This document shows, in pieces, positions 54,089-63,134 of a stretch of DNA of 64,000 nucleotides. The stretch lies in NCBI RefSeq assembly GCF_006363895.1, contig NZ_CP040953.1; one strand, 5' to 3'. The translations under genes and the position numbers were made by a program. Positions within the stretch are counted from its first letter, which is position 1; each line of letters starts with the position of its first letter. This DNA comes from Methylopumilus universalis (GTDB taxonomy: Bacteria > Pseudomonadota > Gammaproteobacteria > Burkholderiales > Methylophilaceae). The notes beneath the pieces are model-generated. The model ran no database searches, had not been told where the DNA came from, and saw only the letters and a program-made list of their open reading frames with translations.

Positions 54089-55515
54089 CGCTTCTTCGCT
54101 TCTAGTTTATTTTTATCTGTGAGTTTTTTACGAAGTGCATTCTTGCGTCGACGCATCGATACAACGCCCTCTTTAGGTTTTCTTTTTTCTTCGTCTAGGT
54201 AAGGATTTTCACCTTGCTTAAATTGCACCCTTAAGGGTGTGCCAATAATTTGAAATGCTTGTCTAAATGCCCCCTCTAAAAAACGCATATAGCTATTCTT
54301 AATGGCATTCACATGATTACCATGTATCACAATGACAGGTGGATTAGATCCGCCTTGATGCGCATAACGCAATTTAGGACGAATACCTTTTGAGATAGGT
54401 GGTTGATGCTGTTGCAATGTATCTATAAGAGCACGCGTTAGTTTAGGTGTCGACATTTTAATAAATGCACCACGATATGCTTCATCGACAGATTTTAAAA
54501 TTTCAGTGAGGCCTTTTTTCTTTAAAGCTGATACGTATTGAAATTCTGCAAACTTTAAAAATTGTAATTTACGTTGGATATCTTGCTTGACGATTTCTCT
54601 TTCATCTTCTTTTAGTCGGTCCCATTTATTAATAGCGACGACGAGTGCGCGACCCGCCTCCAAGATATAAGCCCCCACGTGCGCATCCTGCTCTGTGATG
54701 CCCTCTTCGGCATCTACCACTAAAATTGCTACATTCGCCTCTTCAATGGCTTGTAAAGTTTTAATGACAGAAAATTTTTCAACTGCTTCAAAGACCTTAC
54801 CTTTTTTACGAATACCTGCCGTATCAATCAGCGTGTAATTTTTATCATGGCGCTCTATATCAATCTGAATTGAATCACGCGTCGTTCCAGGCTCGTCAAA
54901 AGCAATCACACGATCTTCACCTAGAAATGCATTCACTAAGGTTGATTTACCTACATTAGGGCGACCTACAATCGCAATCTTCGGAACTTTTTGCTGCACC
55001 TCATCTATGTCAATGTCTTCTTTTTTAAAAGGTTCCAATGCCATCTGAATCATGTCACGGACACCTTCGCCATGTGCTGACGAAATGCCTAATGGATCGC
55101 CTAAACCTAGTTCAAAAAATTCGGCCGTGACAATACCTCTTTGCATACCTTCTGTTTTATTGACTAACAAATAAATATTGCGATTCATCTTTCGGAGCAA
55201 ATCTGCAATCACGCGATCGTGAGGTGTGACACCTTGTCTGCCATCCGTAATAAAAAAAATAACATCAGCTTCATCAATGGCAAGAAGCGTTTGCTTTGCC
55301 ATTTCTTTTTGAATGCCTTTTTCTATCAAAGGCTCGAAGCCTCCGGTATCAATCACGATATAAGGCATATCGCCCCCTAAACCTCGCCCATAATGACGGT
55401 CACGTGTTAAGCCAGGAAGGTCGGCTACAAGTGCGTCACGCGATTTAGTTAAACGGTTAAATAAAGTGGATTTGCCAACGTTAGGTCGGCCCACAAGGGC
55501 TATGGTGGGTAACAT
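54085..55515 (-). CDS. der: Ribosome assembly GTPase Der (EngA)
   Basis: Double-GTPase needed for 50S subunit maturation. The 476 residues have two G domains, each with GRPNVGKST (about residues 8-16 and 183-191), DTGGFEP/DTAGIRKKGKV as G3 motifs and NKTEG/NKWDR as G4 motifs, then the KH-like domain. The C-terminus is a basic tail. It lies two bases after bamB in the conserved yfgM-bamB-der order. Confidence 0.98.
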   Translation of the reverse strand: MLPTIALVGRPNVGKSTLFNRLTKSRDALVADLPGLTRDRHYGRGLGGDMPYIVIDTGGFEPLIEKGIQKEMAKQTLLAIDEADVIFFITDGRQGVTPHDRVIADLLRKMNRNIYLLVNKTEGMQRGIVTAEFFELGLGDPLGISSAHGEGVRDMIQMALEPFKKEDIDIDEVQQKVPKIAIVGRPNVGKSTLVNAFLGEDRVIAFDEPGTTRDSIQIDIERHDKNYTLIDTAGIRKKGKVFEAVEKFSVIKTLQAIEEANVAILVVDAEEGITEQDAHVGAYILEAGRALVVAINKWDRLKEDEREIVKQDIQRKLQFLKFAEFQYVSALKKKGLTEILKSVDEAYRGAFIKMSTPKLTRALIDTLQQHQPPISKGIRPKLRYAHQGGSNPPVIVIHGNHVNAIKNSYMRFLEGAFRQAFQIIGTPLRVQFKQGENPYLDEEKRKPKEGVVSMRRRKNALRKKLTDKNKLEAKKR

Positions 55516-55517
55516 GA

Positions 55518-56696
55518 TTATTGAATAGCGATGGCGTATAGTCCGCCATTACGTGTTTGCGCTAAAAACTTACCTGTTTCAAATTCAACCATACGACGCA
55601 TCACAGGCAAAGCATCGTCGTCTAATTGAATGCGGCCTAAAAAAGCACCCGTTTCTTTATCCAAGATATGAATATAACCTTCTAAGTCGCCCACAGCCAC
55701 GTAATCGCCCATACCTAAGGGCGTGGTGAGTTTACGGTTTAAGAGGTCGCCTTGACGCCAATACGTTTTGCCTGATTCAAGTGCTAATGAATAGACAGCG
55801 CCACCCGTATGCGATAGATAAATTCTAGCACCATCAATATGAATCCCTGTATAACTTGAAATATCGCGACTCCATAAAGTTCTTGCATTGACGCGATCGA
55901 CTGCTGCAATTTTGCCTTGATAAGCCACCGTATAAATATTTAGGCCATCGATCACGGGCGAACTTGTGACATCCGATGCGCGTTCAATTTCTGTGACCCC
56001 TTTAGGCTGGGCCACTGTAATTTCCCAGAGCAGCGACCCATTATCTTCTCGAATAGCCGCTAATTTACCGCCTGGAAAACCTGCATATATAACACCATCA
56101 CTTGCCACGACTCCCACACTTGACCTTAAACTCAAAGGTGGGCCCACTCTAGAGAAGGTCCATTTTTTTAAACCCTCTTTGACGTTCACACCATGAATAA
56201 GATTGTCTGATGTTCTTACAATCACAAGACCTTCATGAATGGTAGGCGCGCTTAATATTTGACTGGATAATCTCGTTTTCCAAAGCAACTTCCCATTTAA
56301 ATCATAAGCCACTAATAAACCCGTGGATGTGCCCACGGTAATTTCATTAATCCCTATACCCACACCCCCTGATAATTTTTCACCGGTATTAATTTTCCAG
56401 ATAGATTTACCACTTTTTAAATCAAATTTAGCTAAACTTCCATCGGATGATGCAGCGTATGCTTCCTCTCCAATAATGCCAGGATAAAATTCAAATGACT
56501 CATCACCTTCTAATTTTGCCGACCAAAGTATTTTAGGGTTAAGTTTGGCTTTGAATTCTTTGAGAGGAGCCGGAGGATCAATAGGATCTTGACCTACAAT
56601 ACGCTCCTGAATTTGATCCGTAAAATCTTTAACGGGACCGCAAGCTAAAAGCGAAATAGATAAAAGTGCGAGAAGAATATAACGAAATAAAATCAA
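55518..56696 (-). CDS. bamB: Outer-membrane assembly lipoprotein BamB
   Basis: Beta-propeller lipoprotein of the BAM complex, 392 residues. The start is a TTG with GGAG eight bases before it, giving a full lipoprotein signal with lipobox LLAC (C19). PQQ-type propeller repeats follow, for example GKSIWKINTGEKLSGGVG, NGKLLWKTRLSSQILSAPT and DNGSLLWEITVAQ. It begins three bases after the yfgM-like gene and two before der. Confidence 0.95.
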   Translation of the reverse strand: MILFRYILLALLSISLLACGPVKDFTDQIQERIVGQDPIDPPAPLKEFKAKLNPKILWSAKLEGDESFEFYPGIIGEEAYAASSDGSLAKFDLKSGKSIWKINTGEKLSGGVGIGINEITVGTSTGLLVAYDLNGKLLWKTRLSSQILSAPTIHEGLVIVRTSDNLIHGVNVKEGLKKWTFSRVGPPLSLRSSVGVVASDGVIYAGFPGGKLAAIREDNGSLLWEITVAQPKGVTEIERASDVTSSPVIDGLNIYTVAYQGKIAAVDRVNARTLWSRDISSYTGIHIDGARIYLSHTGGAVYSLALESGKTYWRQGDLLNRKLTTPLGMGDYVAVGDLEGYIHILDKETGAFLGRIQLDDDALPVMRRMVEFETGKFLAQTRNGGLYAIAIQ

Positions 56697-56699
56697 ACC

Positions 56700-57326
56700 C
56701 TACACTCCAAGAGATTCTAATTTTTCTTCTGTGAATCTGGCATAAGGATCTTTAGGTCCAAATCGTTTGAGTGCTTCTTGATAGGCTTTTTTAGCCTCTT
56801 CTTTTTTACCCATCGCATTTAAAATGTCACCCTTTAAATCATTTGATAGACCAAGATAACCTTCGTTATCGACATCATTTACTTTCTTTAAAGCTTCTTC
56901 GTATTTTTTTTCTTCGACCAATATTTGACCTAATTGAATGAGTGCAATCGACTCTGTGGCAGATTCTTTTGCGTGGTTAGAAGCCCACTCTAATTTTTCT
57001 TTTGCCTTGTCTTTCAAGCCTTCAGCATAGCTTGCCTTCGCAAATAAAATAGCCGCGCGACCTGCATAAGGCGTACCGCCATAGTTATCGATTAAGCTTT
57101 CTGCTTTTTGCATGATGTCTTTGGTATTTTTTTCATCCAACACCACAATGCTTTGATAAAGTTCAGAAGCGGCTAATGATTGCTTGGTTTGGTAATAGCC
57201 CCATCCTTGATAAAGCCCATATAAAACAAAAAATGCAATGACACCACGCGTGATGTAGTTGCCATATTTTTTCCAAAGCGCTTTAAGTTCGTCTACCTGT
57301 TCTTGTTCTTCTAAATCGAGTGCCAT
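56700..57326 (-). CDS. YfgM-like membrane-anchored tetratricopeptide protein
   Basis: Inner-membrane protein with a periplasmic TPR domain, 208 residues. A short cytoplasmic start (MALDLEEQEQVDELKALWKK) precedes one membrane helix (about residues 28-45), then TPR-like repeats ending with KKEEAKKAYQEALKRFG. E. coli YfgM associates with PpiD and the Sec translocon, and a PpiD gene is in this window. In E. coli too it lies between hisS and bamB; here two ABC ATPase genes separate it from hisS. Confidence 0.88.
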   Translation of the reverse strand: MALDLEEQEQVDELKALWKKYGNYITRGVIAFFVLYGLYQGWGYYQTKQSLAASELYQSIVVLDEKNTKDIMQKAESLIDNYGGTPYAGRAAILFAKASYAEGLKDKAKEKLEWASNHAKESATESIALIQLGQILVEEKKYEEALKKVNDVDNEGYLGLSNDLKGDILNAMGKKEEAKKAYQEALKRFGPKDPYARFTEEKLESLGV

Positions 57327-57352
57327 AGCTTTTTATTTCCTTTAAAAAAAAA

Positions 57353-58177
57353 TTAACTGACTTTAAATTTAAAATGATTGCCCGGAATTGCATTTAAGAG
57401 TTCACGCGTGTAATTCGCTTTTGGTTTTTCATAAATGCCTTTGATAGAACCTTGCTCTACAATTTTCCCTTGGTGCATCACCGCAATGCTATCTGCCATA
57501 TGTCGGACGACTCTTAAATCGTGACTAATGAATAGATAGCTCAAACCTAATTCTTTTTGTAAGTCTTTAAGTAATAATAAAATCTGCGCTTGAATCGATA
57601 CATCAAGGGCTGACACAGGCTCATCACAAATCACGAGTTCGGGTTCTACAATTAAAGCTCTTGCAATACCAATTCTTTGTCTTTGCCCACCTGAAAACTG
57701 ATGCGGGTATTTATTCAAATCAGATGCTTCCAGCCCTACTTTTTTAATCATGTCGCGCATCTTTTTATCGCGCACAATTTTATTGCCCAAATCATGAATT
57801 AATAAACCTTCTTCTAAAATTTCACTAATCTTCATGCGAGGATTGAGTGAAGCATAGGGGTCTTGAAATACCATTTGTATATGGCGTTTAAGATGCTTTT
57901 TTTCTTTTACATCTAAGGATGTAAGATTTTTACCTTTAAAGAAAAGCTCACCCTGATCAAGCGACAGCAATTGTAACAGACAACGTGCCAAGGTTGACTT
58001 ACCACTGCCTGATTCACCCACAATCGCAAGCGTTTCTCCCTTTTTAATCGATAAACTGACATTATTGAGTGCCTTGATGACTCTTTGTTTTTTTACAAAA
58101 AAGCCAGACGTTTGCGTATAGGTTTTATAAAGGCCCGTAGCCTCTAACAACACTTCATTTTTTAACATTTTTGCCAT
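57353..58177 (-). CDS. Peptide ABC transporter ATP-binding protein, DppF/OppF type
   Basis: Cytoplasmic ATPase of 274 residues with Walker A GESGSGKST (near residue 54), Q-loop MVFQDPYASLNPRM, signature FSGGQRQRIGIARAL, Walker B LVICDEPVSALD and the H-loop ISHDLRVV. The C-terminal EQGSIKGIYEKPKANYTRELLNAIPG is the OPY-type extension of peptide-transporter ATPases. It lies 16 bases after the OppD-like gene. No permease is next to it; the permeases at 4.8-6.6 kb lack ATPases and are the likely partners. Confidence 0.93.
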   Translation of the reverse strand: MAKMLKNEVLLEATGLYKTYTQTSGFFVKKQRVIKALNNVSLSIKKGETLAIVGESGSGKSTLARCLLQLLSLDQGELFFKGKNLTSLDVKEKKHLKRHIQMVFQDPYASLNPRMKISEILEEGLLIHDLGNKIVRDKKMRDMIKKVGLEASDLNKYPHQFSGGQRQRIGIARALIVEPELVICDEPVSALDVSIQAQILLLLKDLQKELGLSYLFISHDLRVVRHMADSIAVMHQGKIVEQGSIKGIYEKPKANYTRELLNAIPGNHFKFKVS

Positions 58178-58193
58178 GGTTTAAATATGACTC

Positions 58194-59012
58194 TTAAATA
58201 AATGTACGATGTTGAATAGGTTTTAATTTCTTTATACCTTTGGCATCTGGCACACATTGCAGCAAAGCTTTGGTGTAAGCATGTTTTGGTTTTTTTAATA
58301 CGTCCTTCACACTTCCCTTTTCAACCATGCGGCCTTGATACATGACAATGACATCGTCCGCGATTTCTTCTACCACACCAAAATCGTGCGTTATAAAAAG
58401 CATGGCCATGTGTCTTTTTTCTTTTAAATTAGATAGGAGCTTTAAAATTTGTGCTTGCACTGTGACATCCAAAGCGGTCGTCGGTTCGTCTGCAATTAAA
58501 ATTAAGGGCTCGCACGCAATACTCATCGCGATCATAATGCGCTGCCTTTGCCCGCCCGACAGCTCATCGGGATAACTTGAAATACGATCTGCTGCGATAC
58601 CCACCTCTTTAAAAAGAGATAGCACTTTTTTATTTAAACTATTGTTATCCAAATCAAGGTGCACACTTAATGCTTCTTTGATCTGATCTCCAACCGTTAA
58701 GACCGGGTTTAAAGATGTCATGGGTTCCTGAAAAATCATGGCCATCGATTTACCACGATAATGTCGCATATCCACATTAGATAACTGAGATATATTTTTC
58801 CCATCAAAATAGATATCACCTGTTTGTTTGAGTTGCGTGGACAAAAGCTTCATAATAGATAATGCCGTTAAACTTTTACCACTGCCTGATTCGCCGACAA
58901 TACATGTGGTGCGGCCCGGATATAAATCAAATGAAACATCATTCACCAAAACCTTACGTGGCTCATTGATGGGTGAAACTTTCAAATGTTTGACTTCAAG
59001 TATTTTTTTCAT
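58194..59012 (-). CDS. Peptide ABC transporter ATP-binding protein, DppD/OppD type
   Basis: Second ATPase, 272 residues, with Walker A GESGSGKSLT, Q-loop MIFQEPMTSLNPVL, signature LSGGQRQRIMIAMSIAC, Walker B LIADEPTTALDVT and H-loop ITHDFGVV. The C-terminus (KPKHAYTKALLQCVPD) is of OppD type but is shorter than in many OppD proteins, with no cluster cysteine motif visible. Its start overlaps the hisS stop as ATGA, so it is translated with a housekeeping tRNA synthetase. Confidence 0.93.
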   Translation of the reverse strand: MKKILEVKHLKVSPINEPRKVLVNDVSFDLYPGRTTCIVGESGSGKSLTALSIMKLLSTQLKQTGDIYFDGKNISQLSNVDMRHYRGKSMAMIFQEPMTSLNPVLTVGDQIKEALSVHLDLDNNSLNKKVLSLFKEVGIAADRISSYPDELSGGQRQRIMIAMSIACEPLILIADEPTTALDVTVQAQILKLLSNLKEKRHMAMLFITHDFGVVEEIADDVIVMYQGRMVEKGSVKDVLKKPKHAYTKALLQCVPDAKGIKKLKPIQHRTFI

Positions 59013-60274
59013 GATGCTTGTTTCAACAAGAATTGAGCTAATTCATCTATTGGAATCTTCGATTGCACATTTTCAACCCTTAAGGATTTGACTTGGGCCA
59101 CCCCTTCTTTTATTTCATCATCGCCTAAGATCACTGCAAATGCGGCACCACTTTTATCAGCGCGTTTCATTTGTGATTTAAAACTACTACCGCCTGAATT
59201 TAATACCACTTTTAATCCGTGACTGCGAAGTATTTCAGAAAGTTTAAGCGCATACTTTTCAGCAGTCTCACCTAAATTCACCAAATAAATATTGGGTTCG
59301 TTTTGGAGAATGACTCCCATATCTTCTAACAGTAAAATGATGCGCTCTAACCCTATACCAAAACCTGAGGCTGGCGTTTTATCCCCGCCTAATCGTTCAA
59401 TCAAATAATCATATCTGCCACCGCCCGCAATGGTGCCTTGGCTACCTAAGCGGTTCGTCACCCATTCATACACGGTGCGATTGTAATAATCGAGACCTCT
59501 TACTAAGCGATGGTTTAATTTGAAAGCAACACCTGCTTCTTTGAGATAGCCACACACTGCATCAAAGTGCGCTTTGGCCTCACTATTTAAGTACTCGGAT
59601 AATTTAGGTGCCCCTTCAATCATGGTTTGCATCGCAGGATTTTTACTATCCAAAATCCGTAATGGGTTTTGATGAAGTCGTCGTTTCGCATCTTCATCTA
59701 AGATATCTGAAAAACCTTCAAAATAACGAATGAGTTCAGCTCGATAAGTCAATCGATCTTCAGGGTCACCTATGGAATTGATGTGAAGCTCGACATCTTT
59801 AATATCGAGTGCTTTCCAGAGTCTTGCCAATAATAAGATTTGTTCGGCATCGATATTGGCATCATTAAATCCAAAGGCTTCAACACCCACCTGATTAAAT
59901 TGGCGCTGCCTCCCCTTTTGTACATTCTCGTGCCTAAACATAGGTCCCTGATACCATAAACGAATGGGGCCATTGTAGGTGAGGTTATGTTCAATGACAG
60001 CTCTTACACATCCCGCAGTCCCCTCAGGGCGGAGTGTTAATTGATCCTCATTTAAGGGGTCTACCCATGAATACATTTCTTTTTCAACAATATCCGTATG
60101 GGTGCCCACACTATCCACAAAAAGTGATGTAGGTTCAACGATGGGTAAATTGATTTTTTCATAAGCATAAAGATCTAATACTTCACGTATCTTGTCTTCA
60201 ACAAAATGCCAAAGCGGTGTCTTATCCGGTAAGACATCATAGAAACCTTTAATACTTTGACATTTTTTACTCAT
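59009..60274 (-). CDS. hisS: Histidyl-tRNA synthetase
   Basis: Charges tRNA-His. The 421-residue class II enzyme has KGFYDVLPDKTPLW, motif 2 WYQGPMFRHENVQKGRQRQFNQVG with QVGVEAFG, HisA LVRGLDYYNRTVYEW and the motif 3 ASGFGIGLERIILLL, plus a full C-terminal anticodon-binding domain (LNSGGSSFKSQMKRADKSGA). This separates it from HisZ at 43-44 kb. It begins five bases after the ispG stop. Confidence 0.98.
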   Translation of the reverse strand: MSKKCQSIKGFYDVLPDKTPLWHFVEDKIREVLDLYAYEKINLPIVEPTSLFVDSVGTHTDIVEKEMYSWVDPLNEDQLTLRPEGTAGCVRAVIEHNLTYNGPIRLWYQGPMFRHENVQKGRQRQFNQVGVEAFGFNDANIDAEQILLLARLWKALDIKDVELHINSIGDPEDRLTYRAELIRYFEGFSDILDEDAKRRLHQNPLRILDSKNPAMQTMIEGAPKLSEYLNSEAKAHFDAVCGYLKEAGVAFKLNHRLVRGLDYYNRTVYEWVTNRLGSQGTIAGGGRYDYLIERLGGDKTPASGFGIGLERIILLLEDMGVILQNEPNIYLVNLGETAEKYALKLSEILRSHGLKVVLNSGGSSFKSQMKRADKSGAAFAVILGDDEIKEGVAQVKSLRVENVQSKIPIDELAQFLLKQAS

Positions 60275-60279
60275 AACCG

Positions 60280-61506
60280 TTATTTTAACTTTGAATAGTG
60301 CGATTCCACATAGTTCATGACAATCGCTTTAAATTCATTCGCAATGGTGTCACCCTTTAAAGTGACTGTCTTTTCACCATCGACAAATACGGGTGCGACT
60401 GGAATTTCTCCTGTGCCGGGAAGACTAATGCCAATATTAGCGAGCTTGGATTCTCCAGGACCATTGACCACACATCCCATGACAGCGACTGACATATTTT
60501 CAACGCCTGGAAATGTATCTTTCCATTGCGGCATCGAATCACGTAAAAAAGTTTGGATCTCTAAAGCCAATTCCTGAAAATAAGTCGACGTCGTTCGTCC
60601 ACATCCAGGACATGCAGTGACAAGTGGTGTGAAAGATCGAATGCCCATGGTTTGTAAAATCTCTTGCGCTACCACGACTTCATTTGTTCTGGGTTCATCA
60701 GGTGTCGGAGTGAGTGATACACGAATGGTGTCGCCGATACCCTGTTGTAAAAGGATAGCAAGTGCTGCCGTGGATGCCACAATCCCTTTCGAACCCATGC
60801 CAGCTTCGGTTAAACCAAGGTGGAGTGGGTATGAAGTTCTCTTCGCAAGTTCTTGATAAATAAGTATTAAATCTTGAACAACACTCACCTTACAAGAAAT
60901 CACAATTTTGTTTTTTGGTAAACCCCAAGAGACGGCTTGCTCTGCACTTTCCAATGCTGATTGGATTAAAGCCTCCCGCATCAATGCATCGGATGACAAT
61001 GGATTCTTTAATTTTGCATTCTCATCCATCATGGAAGCTAATTTAACCTGATCTAAACTTCCCCAGTTAACGCCAATGCGTACTGGCTTATTGTATGTTT
61101 TAGCAATACTAATCATAACTTCAAATTGCTCATCACGACGGCTACCCTTACCTACATTGCCAGGATTGATTCGGTATTTAGCGAGGAGCTTTGCGCACTC
61201 AGGGTAAGCTTGTAATAACTTATGTCCATTAAAATGAAAATCACCCACGATAGGCACAAAACAATTTCTTTTGTGTAAAGCTTCAACAATCTTTGGAATG
61301 GCATCTGCAGACGCTTCGTTATTGACCGTGACTCTGACAATTTCAGAACCGGCTTTCCATAACTCAAAAATTTGTTGCACGGTTTTTTGAAAATCCGCCG
61401 TATCGGTATTAGTCATGGATTGCACGACAATAGGTGAGCCCCCACCCACAGGAACAGATCCCACCATCACTTGATAAGTCGGTTTTTTAATTAAGATTTG
61501 ATTCAT
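60280..61506 (-). CDS. ispG: 4-Hydroxy-3-methylbut-2-enyl diphosphate synthase (flavodoxin)
   Basis: Penultimate step of the MEP isoprenoid pathway, using a 4Fe-4S cluster. The 408 residues have the N-terminal barrel (GGGSPIVVQSMTNTDT, RVTVNNEASADAIP) and cluster cysteines in ACPGCGRT and MGCVVNGPGES. Length is normal. In many proteobacteria pilF and rodZ precede ispG; here only 34 AT-rich bases separate it from rlmN. Confidence 0.97.
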   Translation of the reverse strand: MNQILIKKPTYQVMVGSVPVGGGSPIVVQSMTNTDTADFQKTVQQIFELWKAGSEIVRVTVNNEASADAIPKIVEALHKRNCFVPIVGDFHFNGHKLLQAYPECAKLLAKYRINPGNVGKGSRRDEQFEVMISIAKTYNKPVRIGVNWGSLDQVKLASMMDENAKLKNPLSSDALMREALIQSALESAEQAVSWGLPKNKIVISCKVSVVQDLILIYQELAKRTSYPLHLGLTEAGMGSKGIVASTAALAILLQQGIGDTIRVSLTPTPDEPRTNEVVVAQEILQTMGIRSFTPLVTACPGCGRTTSTYFQELALEIQTFLRDSMPQWKDTFPGVENMSVAVMGCVVNGPGESKLANIGISLPGTGEIPVAPVFVDGEKTVTLKGDTIANEFKAIVMNYVESHYSKLK

Positions 61507-61540
61507 TTTTTATTTTATTTTATTTAATTAAATCAATATG

Positions 61541-62638
61541 TTATTGAGTTAAATTCATTCTTTTTAGAGATCTTGTGGTCTTATCTTTGACCTGCCCTGC
61601 AAGCTGCCCACAAGCCGCATCGATATCATCCCCCCGGGTTTTTCGGACCGTCACAATATAATCTTGGCTCATGAGGACTTCTTTAAATTTCCGAATCTGT
61701 TCGTTTGAAGAGCACTTGTATCCACTATTGGGGAATGGATTAAATGGGATTAAATTAAATTTACATGGAACATCTTTGACGATTTGAAGTAAAGCTTTGG
61801 CATCTTCTATCGAATCATTAATACCATCTAACATGACATATTCGAACGTCACAAAATCTCTCGGTGCTTTTTCTAAATAACGCTGGCATCCCGCCATGAG
61901 TTCTTTAATAGGAAACTTTTTATTGATAGGTACAATCTCGTCCCTTAATTTATCATTTGATGCATGAAGTGAAACTGCAAGCGCTACCGGACAATCCTCT
62001 TTTAAGCGATCCATGGCGTTGACTAAACCACTTGTAGAAAGCGTGACACGGCGGCGACTTAAACCATAGGCTCTATCATCTAACATGAGCTTCATAGCAG
62101 CCACGACATTGTCATAATTGGCGAGTGGTTCTCCCATCCCCATCATAACGACATTACTGATAATGCGTTCTGAATTAGGGAGTACGTTATAACCTTCTTG
62201 TTGGCGAATGTAAAAATTAGCCAACCATAACTGCCCAATAATTTCAGCAGTGGTTAAATTGCGATTAAAGCCTTGGCGACCCGTGGAGCAAAATGTACAC
62301 TCAAGCGCACATCCGACTTGGGACGAAATACATAAAGTACCTCTGTCGTCTTCCGGAATAAAAACAGTTTCGATGCCATTATGTCCGCCCACATCGAATA
62401 GCCATTTTCGTGTCCCATCATCCGACATTGCATCACTCATGATGCTAGGTAATCGAACGCTGGCTTTGCCTTTTAATACATCACGAAATACTTTAGAAAT
62501 ATCTGTCATCTCATTGAAATCAATAAGATTTTCTTGATAAATCCAATGCATCAGCTGCTTGGCTCGATAAGGCTTTTCACCGAAGGTTTCAATATACGAA
62601 ACGAGGTGCTCGTAGTCTAAATCGAGCAAGTTAGTCAT
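61541..62638 (-). CDS. rlmN: Dual-specificity RNA methyltransferase RlmN
   Basis: Radical-SAM enzyme that methylates C2 of A2503 in 23S rRNA and A37 of some tRNAs. The 365 residues show the radical-SAM cysteines in CALECTFCSTGRQGFNRNLT (near residue 110), GMGEPLANYDNV and SLHASND. The C-terminal catalytic cysteine lies in DIDAACGQLAG near residue 347. It begins nine bases after ndk, the conserved ndk-rlmN pair. Confidence 0.97.
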   Translation of the reverse strand: MTNLLDLDYEHLVSYIETFGEKPYRAKQLMHWIYQENLIDFNEMTDISKVFRDVLKGKASVRLPSIMSDAMSDDGTRKWLFDVGGHNGIETVFIPEDDRGTLCISSQVGCALECTFCSTGRQGFNRNLTTAEIIGQLWLANFYIRQQEGYNVLPNSERIISNVVMMGMGEPLANYDNVVAAMKLMLDDRAYGLSRRRVTLSTSGLVNAMDRLKEDCPVALAVSLHASNDKLRDEIVPINKKFPIKELMAGCQRYLEKAPRDFVTFEYVMLDGINDSIEDAKALLQIVKDVPCKFNLIPFNPFPNSGYKCSSNEQIRKFKEVLMSQDYIVTVRKTRGDDIDAACGQLAGQVKDKTTRSLKRMNLTQ

Positions 62639-62647
62639 GAATAAAAA

Positions 62648-63052
62648 TTAACCGAAGAAGTATTTGATTTCGATTTTGGCATTGTCTAGTGAATCCGATC
62701 CGTGCACTGCATTCGCATCAATGCTCTCCGCAAAATCAGCACGAATGGTTCCAGGTGCTGCTTCTTTAGGGTTCGTTGCTCCCATTAAATCACGGTGTTT
62801 TAAAACAGCATTTTCCCCTTCCAAAGCTTGGATCATGACAGGACCTGAAATCATAAAACTTACCAAATCTTTAAAGAAAGGACGGTCTTTATGCACCGCA
62901 TAAAAACCTTCTGCTTCTGCTTGAGATAAATGCGTCATTTTAGCTTTGATAACTTTTAAACCTGCATTTTCAAAACGTGAATAGATTTGACCAATCACAT
63001 TTTTTTTAACAGCATCAGGTTTAATAATGGATAAGGTTTGTTCAATTGCCAT
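62648..63052 (-). CDS. ndk: Nucleoside diphosphate kinase
   Basis: Transfers phosphate between nucleoside tri- and diphosphates via a phosphohistidine. The 134 residues have the start IEQTLSIIKPDAVKKN and the active histidine H117 in NAVHGSDS. Length is shorter than the usual 140-143 only at the C-terminus. An ACGGAG site precedes the ATG. This is the first gene of the nine-gene minus-strand run that ends with der, and it is divergent from trhO, 82 bases away, so the gap should hold promoters for both. Confidence 0.97.
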   Translation of the reverse strand: MAIEQTLSIIKPDAVKKNVIGQIYSRFENAGLKVIKAKMTHLSQAEAEGFYAVHKDRPFFKDLVSFMISGPVMIQALEGENAVLKHRDLMGATNPKEAAPGTIRADFAESIDANAVHGSDSLDNAKIEIKYFFG

Positions 63053-63134
63053 GTTGTTAACTCCGTAAGATTTAAGATCGTTGAAAAGACTGATAAAATA
63101 ACATTTTTAGAGGTTTTAATAAAGAACAAAGCTG

